DNA from: Tethya wilhelma
Lineage: Eukaryota; Porifera; Demospongiae; Tethyida; Tethyidae
Direction: 5' to 3'
DNA: 64,000 bases
Assembly (NCBI GenBank): GCA_964030475.1
Contig: CAXIPT010000001.1
Span: 7,406,179 to 7,470,178 of the forward strand
How positions within the stretch are numbered: the stretch's first letter is position 1; the number at the start of each line of letters is the position of its first letter. Position numbers and translations under genes: made by a program. This document shows positions 21,681-33,109 of this stretch, piece after piece. Under the pieces are notes generated by a model, which was not told where the DNA came from, searched no databases, and was given only the letters and a program-made list of their open reading frames with translations.

Positions 21681-22585
21681 ATTAACCCTTGGTGCGCATG
21701 CGCACCTAGGGTTACGGTAGTCGTTTTGTCTGTGTGTGTGTGTGTGTGTGNAGGTTTTCTTGATTCAGTTTATAAGTGGTATTGGGCCATATTTATTTGA
21801 AATTTGAAACTTGATTAGTTTTGTGCTAGCTCCCTCTGGGGTTAAAACAAGACATGGGTTAATTCAGAACTGGCTTTGATTCGGGTATTACAGTATTCAT
21901 CTGTACTTCAGCAGGACTACGTATATGCTGTAAGTTTGCATGTTTGCAGCACTACAGTATTATGTATTTGAGTAAGGGTAAATCTATTAGAATGAGATGC
22001 ATGTAACAGGTCACAATGCATGGCTTGTGACCTGTACCAAGCTAGGCTTTTGAACGGCAGTCCCGAAACATGCATGATAGTAAAAATGCTGTGCAACACC
22101 AAGTAACAACCATATATTTGCTCAGGTATGTAATTGAGGTATGTGATAAAACTACATCATAATTTTATGGTCTTTAATTACTCTTATTGAGTGAGTTAAA
22201 ACTTTAATATGTATACCAAATAAACTTTGTGATTACATTTTTGTAATATTTTTATGGCTCTGGTATAGACATGCATTCTTCCCCTCTCCTCCTCCCTGAC
22301 TGTGTTATAGGGAACTGTTTCACTAAAGGCACCATGATGCAAAGCCCTCAGCATGGTACATGTTTTCAAATCTATTCCATTTGTATAGTCCAGTACTATA
22401 TGCATGTGTATATATATACTACTACAGTAATTATTATAATGTGAGTTGATATCGTGGTACACTGCTTTTGAAGACTGGAGCTGCCGTTCTTAAGATTATA
22501 GACCGGACAAACACACAAATAAATAGACAGACAGACAGGCAAAACGACTACTGTAACTCTTGCTGTGCATGCACCAAGGGTTAAT
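21681..22585. mobile_element. TIR element with ATTAACCCTTGGTGC ends, interrupted by an n
   Basis: The left end reads ATTAACCCTTGGTGCGCATG and the right end its complement GCACCAAGGGTTAAT. Further inside, GTAGTCGTTTTG pairs with CAAAACGACTAC. A GT microsatellite and the n at 21751 lie inside. Solo fragments of the same end occur at about 14855-14885 and 11690-11710. No transposase frame is visible. Confidence 0.6.
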
Positions 22586-23000
22586 TATAACTTCTAATAT
22601 AAGAATACATTATATCCACTGCAGATAAAACATAAAGGTAATTTACAATGCGCTATATTGGCTGAGTATAGCTCTATAGCTGCTGACATGTTAAAGAGCC
22701 CTGAAGCTTCCATGCATGGCAACAACTCAAATGGTCTCATTGATTATCACATGCAAGTTAATAGATAGTTATAGTCAACAAATGACCTTTAATTGTCTAT
22801 TAACCCAATTCTCGTGAGGTTTGCACCCTAATTAAACCTTTGCCTATGCATAATGTTATGATATCATATTATTATTATATTATGTATTTAACCTTTACGT
22901 AACAATTGATTGATTGTTTGTGCCATGTGTATGTATGAGTGGCATGACCTTGTGTCCTTATTATATTATATGGAAGTTAGTGTACATACCATGACCATGA

Positions 23001-23008
23001 TGACGTCA
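23001..23008. promoter_or_regulatory. CRE-like palindrome TGACGTCA in a conserved 5' flank
   Basis: The palindrome lies about 340 bp before the ATG at 23348. The same octamer is found about 300 bp before the ATG of the paralogue at 44523, within an alignable block (CAACATNTGGTGCAC...CTAAGTG). Confidence 0.4.
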
Positions 23009-23283
23009 ACATATGGTGCACTTACTAAGTGATCGAGTAACCACATAACATGCAAAACATACACAGATTGAGTTGTAGTTGCTAGGATAAACCACCAAGC
23101 ATGCATGCAAGTTACTGATTACTATGTATACTCAAATTTATTGCTTTAAATCAAAGAGAGGGTGCACATAATTATACAATAGTATTTGTACAGTATAAGT
23201 ATAGAACTGCTCATCACTTATCTTTCACATTGTTGTCTATAGAGTCTACTTAGAAAACTTGACCCTATTTAAGAGAGTGTGGC

Positions 23284-23290
23284 TATATAT
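23284..23290 (+). promoter_or_regulatory. TATA-like box of a clade B gene
   Basis: TATATAT about 60 nt before ATG 23348, in the same relative position as in the paralogues. Confidence 0.45.
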
Positions 23291-23347
23291 CTAGACAGTA
23301 TACATTACTGTAAGCACATATAAGTAGTTTCAGAAATCTCTACCAAG

Positions 23348-25195
23348 ATGGTGTTTTGTGTCCTCTTACTACTGGCTATGACTGTTACAGTGAATGCTTC
23401 AACAAATGATACCACTGTCACTTTGGCTGATTCAGGAAGCTGTCCACTTTGGACCGTACCTGGTCCGAACAACACATGTGCTTGTGGATCAATGCTCAAC
23501 TTCATTGTTGTGTGTTTTCAAAATATAGTCACCCTACCGTATTGCTATTGCCTGTCTCTATATCCTGGTAGTGATGAAGAAGATCTACTTAAGACGGCAG
23601 TCATAGGCTACTGTGAACAGCGATGCTACATATCTACACATGATGATGTTCTTGGTGGGGACTTTGGAAATGGTCGTTACAGGATATTAGTGAATAATAC
23701 TTTTAGCAAGGATCCGAAAGAAATCAATCATGCTCTTTGCAAGGATCTTCACATGAATCGAACTGGAGTAATGTGTGGCAGTTGTGAAGAAAATTATACA
23801 CTGCCAGTCTACTCCTATAATTATCACTGTGTAGAATGTAGTAACTATGGGTTTAGGAATTGGCTCAAGTACTTCAGTGTAGCCTACCTACCACTGACTG
23901 TGTTTTATTTGTTGGTGATAATGTTCAGAATTTCAGCAACTTCGCCAAGACTCCATGGTTACATCACAGCATGTCAGATACTGACATCACCAAATCTTTT
24001 ACGGTGGTTTAGTGTCAGAGTTTTCAATTCAGATCAAAAAGAGCCAACTGCTACAAGAATTAGCTTGCAGTTTTTTTTTGACTTCAGCAGTATTTGGAAT
24101 CTTGATTTCTTTCGTAATATCTATACACCTTTTTGTATTCACCCTAACCTGAGCACTCTTGGGACTCGTGCTCTTGACTATGGTGTGGCTGTCTATCCTT
24201 TATTCTTGATTTTCCTCACCTACATTTTAGTAACACTTCATGATCGCCACATGTTCTGTGTACGAATGTGGAAGCCTTTTTACAAGTGCTTTAGATTCTT
24301 TCGTAATGAGTGGGACCTCAGGACATCTCTTGTGAGTGCTTTTGCAACATTTATTCTCTTATCATATGTAAAGATCTTAAATACTTCACTGGATCTTCTT
24401 GCTCCTACATTTCTTAATGACTTGAATGGAACCATATTGAGTCAGACAGTCTTAAACATTGATGGAACAGTTGAGTATTTTGGAAGAGCTCACTTGCCTT
24501 ATGCTGTGCTGGCAATGTTTATGTGCTCAGTGTTCAATATTCTCCCTTTGCTTGTCTTGTGCCTGTACCCTTGTCGCTGCTTTCACAAGTGTTTGAACTA
24601 CTTGAACCTACACAGCCAGAGAGTGCACACCTTTGTGGAGATCTTTCAGGGGTGCTTCAAAACACATCCTCGAGACTACAGACACTTTGCAGCTGTTTAC
24701 ATCTTCCTAAGATTTGTCAATGTTTTTGCCTCGTCATTCACTACATCAATTTTCTATTTAACTGTAGGAGCAACTGTGATGCTAACTAATGTAATTGCCA
24801 TTTCAATAGTCAGACCATACAGATCATCTTTGGCAAATGCTATTGATGTTGTGCTATTTTCAACTGTTGCAGTGGCTTTTTATTCTATCCCATTAATGGA
24901 CTTCATCCAGTATACATCGTGGCATATATACTTCTACTTATATGGTGCCTTTTTGTTTGCATTGGGCCTTTTTTACTTTCTATTTGGTGCTGGTATTCTT
25001 CTCCATCCACTTCAGCCAAAGAAACTCAAGTTGTTTTGTTTGTCTGTATTTGAGAGAATTAGACGACCAAAGGAAACGTTGAGTTGCAGTCCATCCCCAA
25101 CAGAAGAGACACACCTACTTCCTGGCGACAGCAAATCAGATTATAGTTATACTCCTCCCAGTACAATAACAATTGAAGTACAAAACCTAACATAA
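23348..25195 (+). CDS. Clade B multi-TM receptor-like protein, intact (615 aa)
   Basis: A single intronless frame. Signal peptide MVFCVLLLLAMTVTVNA, then SCPLWTVPG, NNTCACGSM, VTLPYCYCLSLYPGSDEED, MNRTGVMCGSCEENY and HCVECSNY. The multi-TM core is nearly identical to its paralogues from the IHPNLSTLGTRALDYG loop through FQGCFKTHPRDYRH. The variable segment lies between the second and third hydrophobic spans (RVFNSDQKEPTATRIS). The tail has EETHLLPG and SDYSYTPPST. It is closest to the copy at 44523: both have VTLADSG and the FTTSIFYL segment, suggesting a direct duplication between them although two other copies lie between. An ATAAA-type signal lies within 200 nt of the stop. Function is unknown. 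Confidence 0.85.
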   Translation: MVFCVLLLLAMTVTVNASTNDTTVTLADSGSCPLWTVPGPNNTCACGSMLNFIVVCFQNIVTLPYCYCLSLYPGSDEEDLLKTAVIGYCEQRCYISTHDDVLGGDFGNGRYRILVNNTFSKDPKEINHALCKDLHMNRTGVMCGSCEENYTLPVYSYNYHCVECSNYGFRNWLKYFSVAYLPLTVFYLLVIMFRISATSPRLHGYITACQILTSPNLLRWFSVRVFNSDQKEPTATRISLQFFFDFSSIWNLDFFRNIYTPFCIHPNLSTLGTRALDYGVAVYPLFLIFLTYILVTLHDRHMFCVRMWKPFYKCFRFFRNEWDLRTSLVSAFATFILLSYVKILNTSLDLLAPTFLNDLNGTILSQTVLNIDGTVEYFGRAHLPYAVLAMFMCSVFNILPLLVLCLYPCRCFHKCLNYLNLHSQRVHTFVEIFQGCFKTHPRDYRHFAAVYIFLRFVNVFASSFTTSIFYLTVGATVMLTNVIAISIVRPYRSSLANAIDVVLFSTVAVAFYSIPLMDFIQYTSWHIYFYLYGAFLFALGLFYFLFGAGILLHPLQPKKLKLFCLSVFERIRRPKETLSCSPSPTEETHLLPGDSKSDYSYTPPSTITIEVQNLT

Positions 25196-25533
25196 GTAAA
25201 TTCTTTAACTCTGTAACTTAATTAACTGTTTAGAATCAATAACCCTTAAAGAACTATTCTGTAGAATATTTAGTAGTAGTAGTTATCTCAGTCATGTACA
25301 TTCATCCACAGTTTGAATTTAACATTCAATAGATTTAATTTCATCTTATAATTCATGTAAATAAAAGTAAGAATTTTTTAAGTCCTTTACTTAACCCTAG
25401 TAGAGTAGTATCACATTGCTATCAATGTACCTTTGTGTGTGGCACACAGGAATGTATTGAATTTCCTAACTCAGTTTAATAAGCATTCTAATTGAATTTG
25501 ATCACTTTCTTTTAACCAGTACTTAGTATAATG

Positions 25534-25742
25534 TACCGTATAGCCGAAAATATTGACGGTCAAAAATTTGACGGTTTGCTTCGCAGAACGTAAAGTAAAA
25601 ATATTGACTATTTGCGTGTGCACATAATACATTCATATAATTATGACACCCAAAATATTGGCGGATTTAAATTTGACGATTTGGACTTTGACCGTCAAAC
25701 CGTCATATTAAAATACCCGTCAATATTTCCAGCTATACGGTA
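25534..25742. mobile_element. 209-bp MITE, TACCGTATAGCC family, copy 1
   Basis: The ends are TACCGTATAGCC and its complement GGCTATACGGTA with one mismatch. The interior is rich in TTGACGGTC and CCGTCAA motifs that pair across the centre. The sequence is nearly identical in layout to the copy at 38525-38736. It has no coding capacity. Confidence 0.8.
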
Positions 25743-26202
25743 ATAGTGCTACTATACAAAAATTATTCAACATTATCATTTTTTAACAAAGAAAATTTTT
25801 CACCACCAAATACTCATGATTTAAACTATAGGGCTTACCAATTGCAGATTGGAACAAGATTCGATTGCATGTAATACAAAAGTGGACTGTATAACTTTTG
25901 AGCATTGCCAATACTATACCCAGAGATTTAAGAGGACCGAAACCAACCCTTACGTCTCATTCTATATACATACATGACATTGTGTATAATTATAGTGCTG
26001 TATGCAGGAGTGTATTAATTCCCTACTCAGTCCAGCAACTGTTGTTTTTTTTTATGATTTGGACATTCCTGCATATAGTGTTACATTTTGTTTGTTTATT
26101 TGTTTGTTGTTTTTTTTTGGTATAGTTGCCTACTCCGTCTAAGCTGAGTTAACACTCATTTTTACCTGAATAACTCACAACCACGTTAGCATATGTCGTA
26201 CT

Positions 26203-26571
26203 CCTTGTAGAAACATTGGGAAAAGCAACCCTTACGTCTCATTCTATATACATACATGACATTGTGTATAATTATAGTGCTGTATGCAGGAGTGTATTAA
26301 TTCCCTACTCAGTCCAGCAACTGTGTCCTTGTAGAAACATTGGGAAAAGCAACCCTTACGTCTCATTCTATATACATACATGACATTGTGTATAATTATA
26401 GTGCTGTATGCAGGAGTGTATTAATTCCCTACTCAGTCCAGCAACTGTGTCCTTGTAGAAACATTGGGAAAAGCAACCCTTACGTCTCATTCTATATACA
26501 TACATGACATTGTGTATAATTATAGTGCTGTATGCAGGAGTGTATTAATTCCCTACTCAGTCCAGCAACTG
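26203..26571. repeat. 123-bp tandem repeat, three copies
   Basis: Units start at about 26203, 26326 and 26449 with CCTTGTAGAAACATTGGG and continue with CAACCCTTACGTCTCATTC to CAGTCCAGCAACTGTGT. They are virtually identical. A partial unit occurs upstream (about 25935-26043). The flanking 26138-26222 (GCTGAGTTAACACTCATTTT block) is repeated at about 26574-26656. This indicates very recent unequal exchange. Confidence 0.85.
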
Positions 26572-27371
26572 TAAGCTGAGTTAACACTCATTTTTACCTG
26601 AATAACTCACAACCACGTTAGCATATGTCATACTCCTTGTAGAAACATTGGGAAAAGGTTAACCAAAGAGCATGCAATTGGTAGCTACTGTTTAAATATG
26701 TATATTTACTCGCAAGGAAACACAGCTGGGCTCTTCATGTGTAAATTAAGAGCATGCATGAGTCAATTAAGTCTCTCTAAAAAGCTGATTGCCAGATTTG
26801 AAAAGCTCATGCATGCATGTGTTATAATGCCCCAGATATACTTTATGATTGTGCAGAAACACGCAATGGTTAATTTATGCATTCATGGTCTAGCAGCTTT
26901 GCTTTCTGAAGGCTATATACATGTCACTCTTTAACCGATTATAATTGTTTTTTTTATGCATTTTCAGTTCTTTGTTAATTTTGCTGAGTTGCATGTTCTT
27001 GTACATGCATCCTTATGATTGTATTCCCCTATAGGCCATTGCGTGAGTCATTAACACCATTCCTGTATGTAAAAGAATACTACTGTAGTAGAAACAGTAG
27101 AGTTCTTTACTGAAGCATGATTGTATAGTACAGTGATAACTTTCCATGGTTACGTAGCGTGCACCAGCCAGTGATGAGTATTTTCTTGTAATCCTATACA
27201 CTGTATGTATGCCAAGATTGTGCAATTTAATTCTTGCAACATGAGACAAAGGGAAAAAATCACTGTGTCAATCAATTTTGTCAGATTAATATCAACAGCA
27301 GCCTGCTAAAAAATTTGCAATGAAAACTGCATATTTTCATAGTGCTGCTAGACAAGTTTAAGACCTCTAAG

Positions 27372-28240
27372 ATGTTTTGTTTGCTCATCCTACTGCTGCT
27401 AGTGACTCTGAATGTTGCAGTGAATGCTTCTACAAATGATACTACTGGGTCATTCCATGTGAGATCAACATGAAAAATGACAGACCCTCTTGGATTTCCT
27501 TGATAATTGGTACATGTGTAGAGGGTCCTAGGACATCAATCCAGTATGAATAATTTTGGTTGATATTGTATGGCTTCTGAGATATACGCAATTAAAGTTG
27601 CCATTTTTTTTGAGATTTTTTGTCTACCTTGCTACCTTTAACTGAAATTTTCTCGAAAGTAGATCAATTTCATGAAAAACTAATATGATAATGTTGTACC
27701 ACATGCAGTAAGCTTTCATTTCATGTACTTGAAAGGTTTCCCAGACGATAGTAGGTCAAAGGTCAAACATCGTCATAATTAGATTCGCTTTTTAAACAGT
27801 TCGGGATATTTCAATTTTTTTCATACTTTGATATAATGTTGCTATGGTATCACTCTTCAAACACCAGAAGTTTGGTTATGGGACCAAAATGGGTTCAAGA
27901 GATATGATGTCTTATGTATGTGGTTGTACATTCTAATATTTTAATGTGATCAAAATAACTGTGATCTTGATTATGAAATGGTTTTAGTTTAGCTGTAGAA
28001 GCTCTGCTATCTTCTTGGAGTATGTTGTATGTACGTCCAGTGGTAATAACTAAGTTATAGAATGAGGACTCTCAGAGCTGGCATAAACGGGGTGTAGGTG
28101 GGATCTTCCAGGAAGATTGGAGTCAGAGTGCATGAGCAATTATTGAACGGGCGAGGAATGGTACTGAGCATGTGCCTGCTCATCATGGACTAGCACCTCG
28201 TGGTGAAACATTAAAGCTAGCTGTTCTTGGATTAGTTTCT
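27372..28240 (+). pseudogene. Clade B receptor remnant: 5' end kept, body replaced by unrelated DNA
   Basis: ATG 27372 begins a typical clade B leader (MFCLLILLLLVTLNVAVNA, then STNDTT), but homology ends at about 27449. The following roughly 800 bp are unrelated and close the frame within a few codons. From about 28270 the sequence resembles the 3' flank of the gene at 23348 (CCTAGTAGAGTAGTATCA). The coding body was therefore replaced or deleted with an insertion. Its leader is closest to those at 29737 and 48148. Confidence 0.7.
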
Positions 28241-29736
28241 TGCAATTAAGTTACCTTATAATATTGAATAAAAGCAAAAAAACACTATTTTTATCTGTCA
28301 CTTAATCCTAGTAGAGTAGTATCAAGATATTATCATTGTACCGTTGTGTAGTTTAATTGTTTCAATCTCCATAATTCTCTGAGTATTGATTGTTCACTTA
28401 GGTTATGATACAGTCCACTTTACATTGCAACTAAAAAAACTTCTTATTCCAACTTGTGGTATCATTTGAAAGCACTTCTGCATAGCTCTCCTTGAAAATT
28501 TCACGGCACAGTATAATTTTTGTGAATTTCGTGATTAGACTGTACACCACAAAAATTTCTCCATGAAAATTAATTTTAGAAAGCTATATTATTTTGGTGA
28601 TATATAATTTTTGAGATCATGACTTAATAATTAGTTCTAAGCGGCAAAGAGAGCTAGGGAGACTTTCATGAACTTTTTGTGCAGTGAAAATTTGAAGCTA
28701 TGCTGTTATATACGTAATCATGAAATTTTGGTGGTTAAATTTTTTTCTACGTTAAATTTTCATGTTGAATAATAATTACACTACATTGATGTACCAAGTT
28801 GTAAAGAGTAAATTTAAGCAATCATAATTAAGTGTAAGGTAAGAATGGTAGACTGAGTGAGGAATACATTCCTGTGTGCCACATACATCGTATTCTGTGC
28901 ATGTATGTGACATTGTGTACAGTGCTGCATGCAGTAGTATGTATTTCCCACTCCGTCCATTACATATAATCATATTTGCTTTCGTTTTATGATTTGGCTA
29001 TTCCTGTGTACTATATGTTTGGAATGTTTTATTGTTTTTTTTACTTGTTTTTGTAAACTGTCCAAGCTGATGGTTAATGCTCTTTTTTTTGCATGAATAT
29101 AACTCAACTAGCACCCATGCAAGCATGTATCACTCTCCTTATAACTGGGAAAGAGTCACCAAAGAGCAAATTATACTCTTTGTGTATGTTCACATACAGA
29201 GCAACATAGCTGGGTTCTTTGTGTTCTTTGTATGTAAATTAGCATGTTTCTTCATAAACATTTTCAAGTCTGGTAATCAGTTGGAGATACTGGACTCATA
29301 CTCTCAGTGGTTTACATATACTCTTTAACAATTCATTTCTGTATTCATTTTCAGTTCTCAGTTTTGCTGAATTGCATTATTTTTGTACTTGCACCATGCA
29401 TATTTGTACTACCTATATGTAATCATGCTGTTGCTTGGGCCATTGAAAAGCATCATTTACACAATTATGCTGTTCATACATGCACAGTTATAGCTTTACA
29501 TAGTTACATAGCATACACCAGAGTCAGTTATGAATATGTATTGCATTCCCAGTATGTGATATATGTATATGCTAGGATGTAGTATGATTGAATTCTTGCA
29601 AGGTGAGAAGAAGAAAAAAAAAACACTATGTCAATCCTTGTAGTCTGATTCTCATCAACAGTTTACAATAAACAGCAAGTGTTGTTATATATATACTGAG
29701 ACATAATTACTTTATAGAAATCTCGAACTTAACAAT
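28241..29736. other. 3' flank of the remnant and 5' flank of the next clade B gene
   Basis: It aligns by eye with parts of 25380-26160 (for example the GTATTTCCCACTCCGTCC block) and contains AAAATTTC-rich inverted stretches near 28490-28760. No coding region is supported. Confidence 0.45.
29686..29695 (+). promoter_or_regulatory. TATA-like box of a clade B gene
   Basis: TATATATATA, 42-51 nt before ATG 29737. Confidence 0.45.
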
Positions 29737-31578
29737 ATGTTTTGTTCGCTCGAGCTACTGCTGCTAGTGGTTCTAAATGTTGCAGTGAATGCTTCTACAA
29801 ATGATGGTACTGTGGATGATTCAGGAAGTTGTCCACTTTGGAGTATACCTGCTCCCAACAACACATGTGCTTGTGGATCGTCACTCAACTTCATTGTTGT
29901 ATGTGGTCAAAATACTGTCACCCTACCATTTTGCTATTGTCTGTCTCTATATGCTGGAAGTGATAAAGATCTACCTGAGACTCCAGTCATTGGCTACTGT
30001 GAACAGCGATGTTACATATCAACAAATGACAATGTTCGAAGCGGTATTGTTGGGAGTGGTCGCTACAAGATAAAAGTGAGTAACACATTCAGCAATGACT
30101 CAGAAGAAATTAATCGTGCTCTTTGCAAGGATCTTGAAATGAATCGAACTGGAGTAATGTGTGGCAGTTGTGAAGAAAACTATACACTGCCAGTCTACTC
30201 CTACAGTACCCATTGTGTAGAATGTACTGACTACAGTTTTAGGAATTGGCTAAAGTATATCAGTGTAGCCTACCTACCAATGACTGTGTTTTATTTGTTG
30301 GTCATAATGTTCAGAATTTCTGCAGCTTCACCAAGACTCCATGGTTACATCACAACATGTCAGATCCTCACATCACCAAATCTCTTACGGTGGTTTAATT
30401 TTAGAATCTTTAACTTGGGTGAAGAGCCGAATGTTGTAAGAGTTAGCTTAAAGGCCCTATTTGACTTCTATAGCATTTGGAATCTTGATTTCTTTCGTAC
30501 TATCTACACTCCTTTTTGTATTCACCCTAACCTGAGCACCCTTGGGACTCGTGCTCTTGACTATGGTGTGGCTGTCTATCCTTTGTTCTTGATTTTCCTG
30601 ACCTACATCTTAGTAACACTTCATGATCGCCACATGTTCTGTGTACGAATGTGGAGGCCTTTTTACAAATGCTTCAGGATTTTTCGTAATGAGTGGGACC
30701 TCAGAACATCTCTTGTTAGTGCTTTTGCAACATTTATTCTACTATCATATGTAAAGATCTTGAATACTTCACTGGATCTGCTTGCTCCTGCAATTCTTTA
30801 TGACAGGAACGGATCTATATTGAACCACAAAATTTTGAACATCGATGGAACAGTTGAGTATTTTGGAAGAGCTCACTTGCCTTATGCTGTGCTGGCAATG
30901 TTCATGTGCTCAGTGTTCAATGTTCTCCCTTTGCTTGTCTTGTGCCTGTACCCTTGTCGCTGCTTTCACAAGTGTTTGAACTACTTGAACCTACATAGCC
31001 AGAGAGTACACACCTTTGTGGAGATCTTTCAGGGCTGCTTCAAAACACATCCTCGAGACTACAGACACTTTTCAGCTGTTTACATCTTCCTAAGATTTGT
31101 CAATGTGGCTGTGTCTTCATTTGCACCAGCTAATTTCTATGTCACTGCAGGAGCAACTGTTACGCTTGTTAATGTAGTAGCCATTGCTATATTCAGACCA
31201 TACAGATCACCTGTGGCAAATGCTATTGATGTTGTGTTGTTTTCAGTTGTGACAGTGATTTTTTACTCCATTCCATTGATAGACTACATCCAGTACACAT
31301 CGTGGCATGTATACTTCTCTTTATATCTAGTATTTCTTTATGTATTGGGACTATGTCACTTTCTGTTTGGTGCTGGTATTCTGCTCCAGCCACTTCAGCC
31401 AAAGAAACTGAAGTCATTTTGTTTGTCTATTTTTGAGAGAATTAGACGACCAAAGGAGACGTTGAGTTGCAATCCATCCCCAACAGAAGAGACACACCTA
31501 CTTCCTAGCGACAGCAAATCAGATTACAGTTATAGTCCTCCCAGTACAATAACGATTGAAGTACAAAACTTAACCTGA
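29737..31578 (+). CDS. Clade B multi-TM receptor-like protein, intact (613 aa)
   Basis: A single frame. The leader MFCSLELLLLVVLNVAVNA is followed by SCPLWSIPA, NNTCACGSS, VTLPFCYCLSLYAGSDKD, MNRTGVMCGSCEENY and HCVECTDY. The multi-TM core (RMWRPFYKCFR, YPCRCFHKCLNYLN, FQGCFKTHPRDYRH) is essentially identical to the gene at 19555, including the NHKILNIDGTVEYFG loop. Leader and ectodomain instead resemble the remnants at 27372 and 48148. The tail carries EETHLLPS and SDYSYSPPST. The mosaic similarity suggests conversion between copies. It lies in sense within the PRKDC intron. Function is unknown. Confidence 0.85.
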   Translation: MFCSLELLLLVVLNVAVNASTNDGTVDDSGSCPLWSIPAPNNTCACGSSLNFIVVCGQNTVTLPFCYCLSLYAGSDKDLPETPVIGYCEQRCYISTNDNVRSGIVGSGRYKIKVSNTFSNDSEEINRALCKDLEMNRTGVMCGSCEENYTLPVYSYSTHCVECTDYSFRNWLKYISVAYLPMTVFYLLVIMFRISAASPRLHGYITTCQILTSPNLLRWFNFRIFNLGEEPNVVRVSLKALFDFYSIWNLDFFRTIYTPFCIHPNLSTLGTRALDYGVAVYPLFLIFLTYILVTLHDRHMFCVRMWRPFYKCFRIFRNEWDLRTSLVSAFATFILLSYVKILNTSLDLLAPAILYDRNGSILNHKILNIDGTVEYFGRAHLPYAVLAMFMCSVFNVLPLLVLCLYPCRCFHKCLNYLNLHSQRVHTFVEIFQGCFKTHPRDYRHFSAVYIFLRFVNVAVSSFAPANFYVTAGATVTLVNVVAIAIFRPYRSPVANAIDVVLFSVVTVIFYSIPLIDYIQYTSWHVYFSLYLVFLYVLGLCHFLFGAGILLQPLQPKKLKSFCLSIFERIRRPKETLSCNPSPTEETHLLPSDSKSDYSYSPPSTITIEVQNLT

Positions 31579-33109
31579 GTACATGTTTTTTGACAATAGA
31601 ATTCACTTGCAAAAAAAAGGTTCTAGCTGTAGTACTATCCTAGTCATAATCACAATAATGTATTTATACATTAGACATTTAAAAGTTTGATTAATTTCAT
31701 ATTTTTATGTTGAAATTCTTAATGTGTCCTACTTTCTCCTTATTAATTCTAGTTGAGTATATTACATATTGCTGCTATTATACTATTGTGCTAGCCTAGT
31801 ACCTTGGCTCTCTCCTTTGACCTTTCACTAACGGCAAGGAAAGAGAGAGCCTGAGATCCCACGTCACTCACGTGACTCTACAGGTAGAACGCTTGTAGAA
31901 CACAGTTAATTTAGCATGGGCGTATCACGTCTAGGCAATCAGACTGCCCATGCATTTTCCATCTTAGGTCGCCATATTTTTAGTTAAATTCCGTTCTACT
32001 TAGAATTGTAGCAATACTGAAACAAACACTAAGTCTTTGACTAAGAGAGTCACCATACATAACCATAACAACAAGACACTTTTTTCAAGTAAGTTATATG
32101 ATAGAACGTACCTGCATCTTTGTTTTGCATGCATAGTCGAATGAACCGTTATCTCACTCTAAATAGTGCACTACTAGCATGCTGCTAGCTACAAAGCGGC
32201 ATTTAGATACTAAATAGAAGCTAGCAAGCAAAATTAGGCTGCTGTAGCAGAGCACTTACAAAAGTACCAGTTCTGTTTATTTATCACTAAACTCGAGGGA
32301 AAAAATCTAGATCAGTAGGATTGTTGTCCAGTTTGCCCACACTCATTTATTTGGGGCTCACATACGTGACATGAGATCCCAGGCTCTCCCCTTTCTTTCC
32401 GTGAGTGAAAGGTCGAACGAGAGAGCCTGGGTACAAGGCTACTATTAATTGTGCTGTAGGAAAATTTCCCATATTAACTTAAGTGGATTTCACAAATGTA
32501 TATAATCCATCTGCGAGAATCATTTTATGCAAAAAAATTTTTTTGTATGTTACATGTAATAGTTATAAAGAAATTATATCTTATAATCTTCAAGTTCTAC
32601 AGTATACCATGCAGGAAAGTTAACTTTCAAATTTATGAAGCCTAACTTTCACAAATGCCTCTGTCAAACATTATGATCATTGTAAATTTTGACATTTGCA
32701 GATGAGCAGTATGATGCCAACTATAATAATTATATAGTATTATCCTTAAAACTCAAACTTTGTGGTGCCGGTGATTTGGTTGTGGATATGTACACTTGCA
32801 AACACATATGCACTTACTTCACTTGTTTATACATTATATGGCCCTCACATAACATGAATTCCATAACTACTGCATGTAGTACGAATGATAACTTTCCTTT
32901 GTTACATACTGTATTCGCTATAACTACACTATATGAGTATAGCCTCACCTTAGTTCAGGGATGTAGGATGATTGAGTGTTGTAATATAGAAAGAAAAACA
33001 TACACTGCATCAATCTTGTTTATGTCTATACTACGATAAACATTTTCAAAGTTTTCGTAGTGCTGCAGCAAAGCATTATACTGTAAACAAGATTTCAGAA
33101 ATCTCTAAG
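31579..33109. other. Flank between clade B copies
   Basis: It contains the TAGCCT-terminus element (31792-32441). No coding sequence is supported otherwise. Confidence 0.45.
31792..32441. mobile_element. TAGCCT-terminus non-autonomous transposon, 650 bp
   Basis: The left TAGCCTAGTACCTTGGCTCT and the right end (complement TAGCCTTGTACCCAGGCTCT) pair. Subterminal GACCTTTCACTAACGGCAAG pairs with its complement on the right, and GAGATCCCACGTCAC with GTGACATGAGATCCC. It belongs with the element at 18203-19025. No transposase frame is seen. Confidence 0.7.

Larger units (their letters stand above)
21400..23347. other. Intergenic/intronic flank between clade B genes
   Basis: It contains the terminal-repeat element 21681-22585 and, at about 22980-23105, a conserved upstream block with a CRE-like TGACGTCA shared with the gene at 44523. 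No exon or RNA gene is seen. Confidence 0.5.
25196..27371. other. Flank between clade B copies, repeat-rich
   Basis: It holds a MITE (25534-25742) and tandem repeats (26203-26571). It also has flank blocks shared with 28310-29080 (3' flank) and with 47740-48030 (5' flank, about 27020-27260). No coding sequence is supported. Confidence 0.5.

Noticed and set aside
24523..24789. 88-codon frame recurring at 24523, 34271 and 45698
   Set aside because: It is the +1 shadow of the highly conserved receptor core and its recurrence only reflects that conservation.
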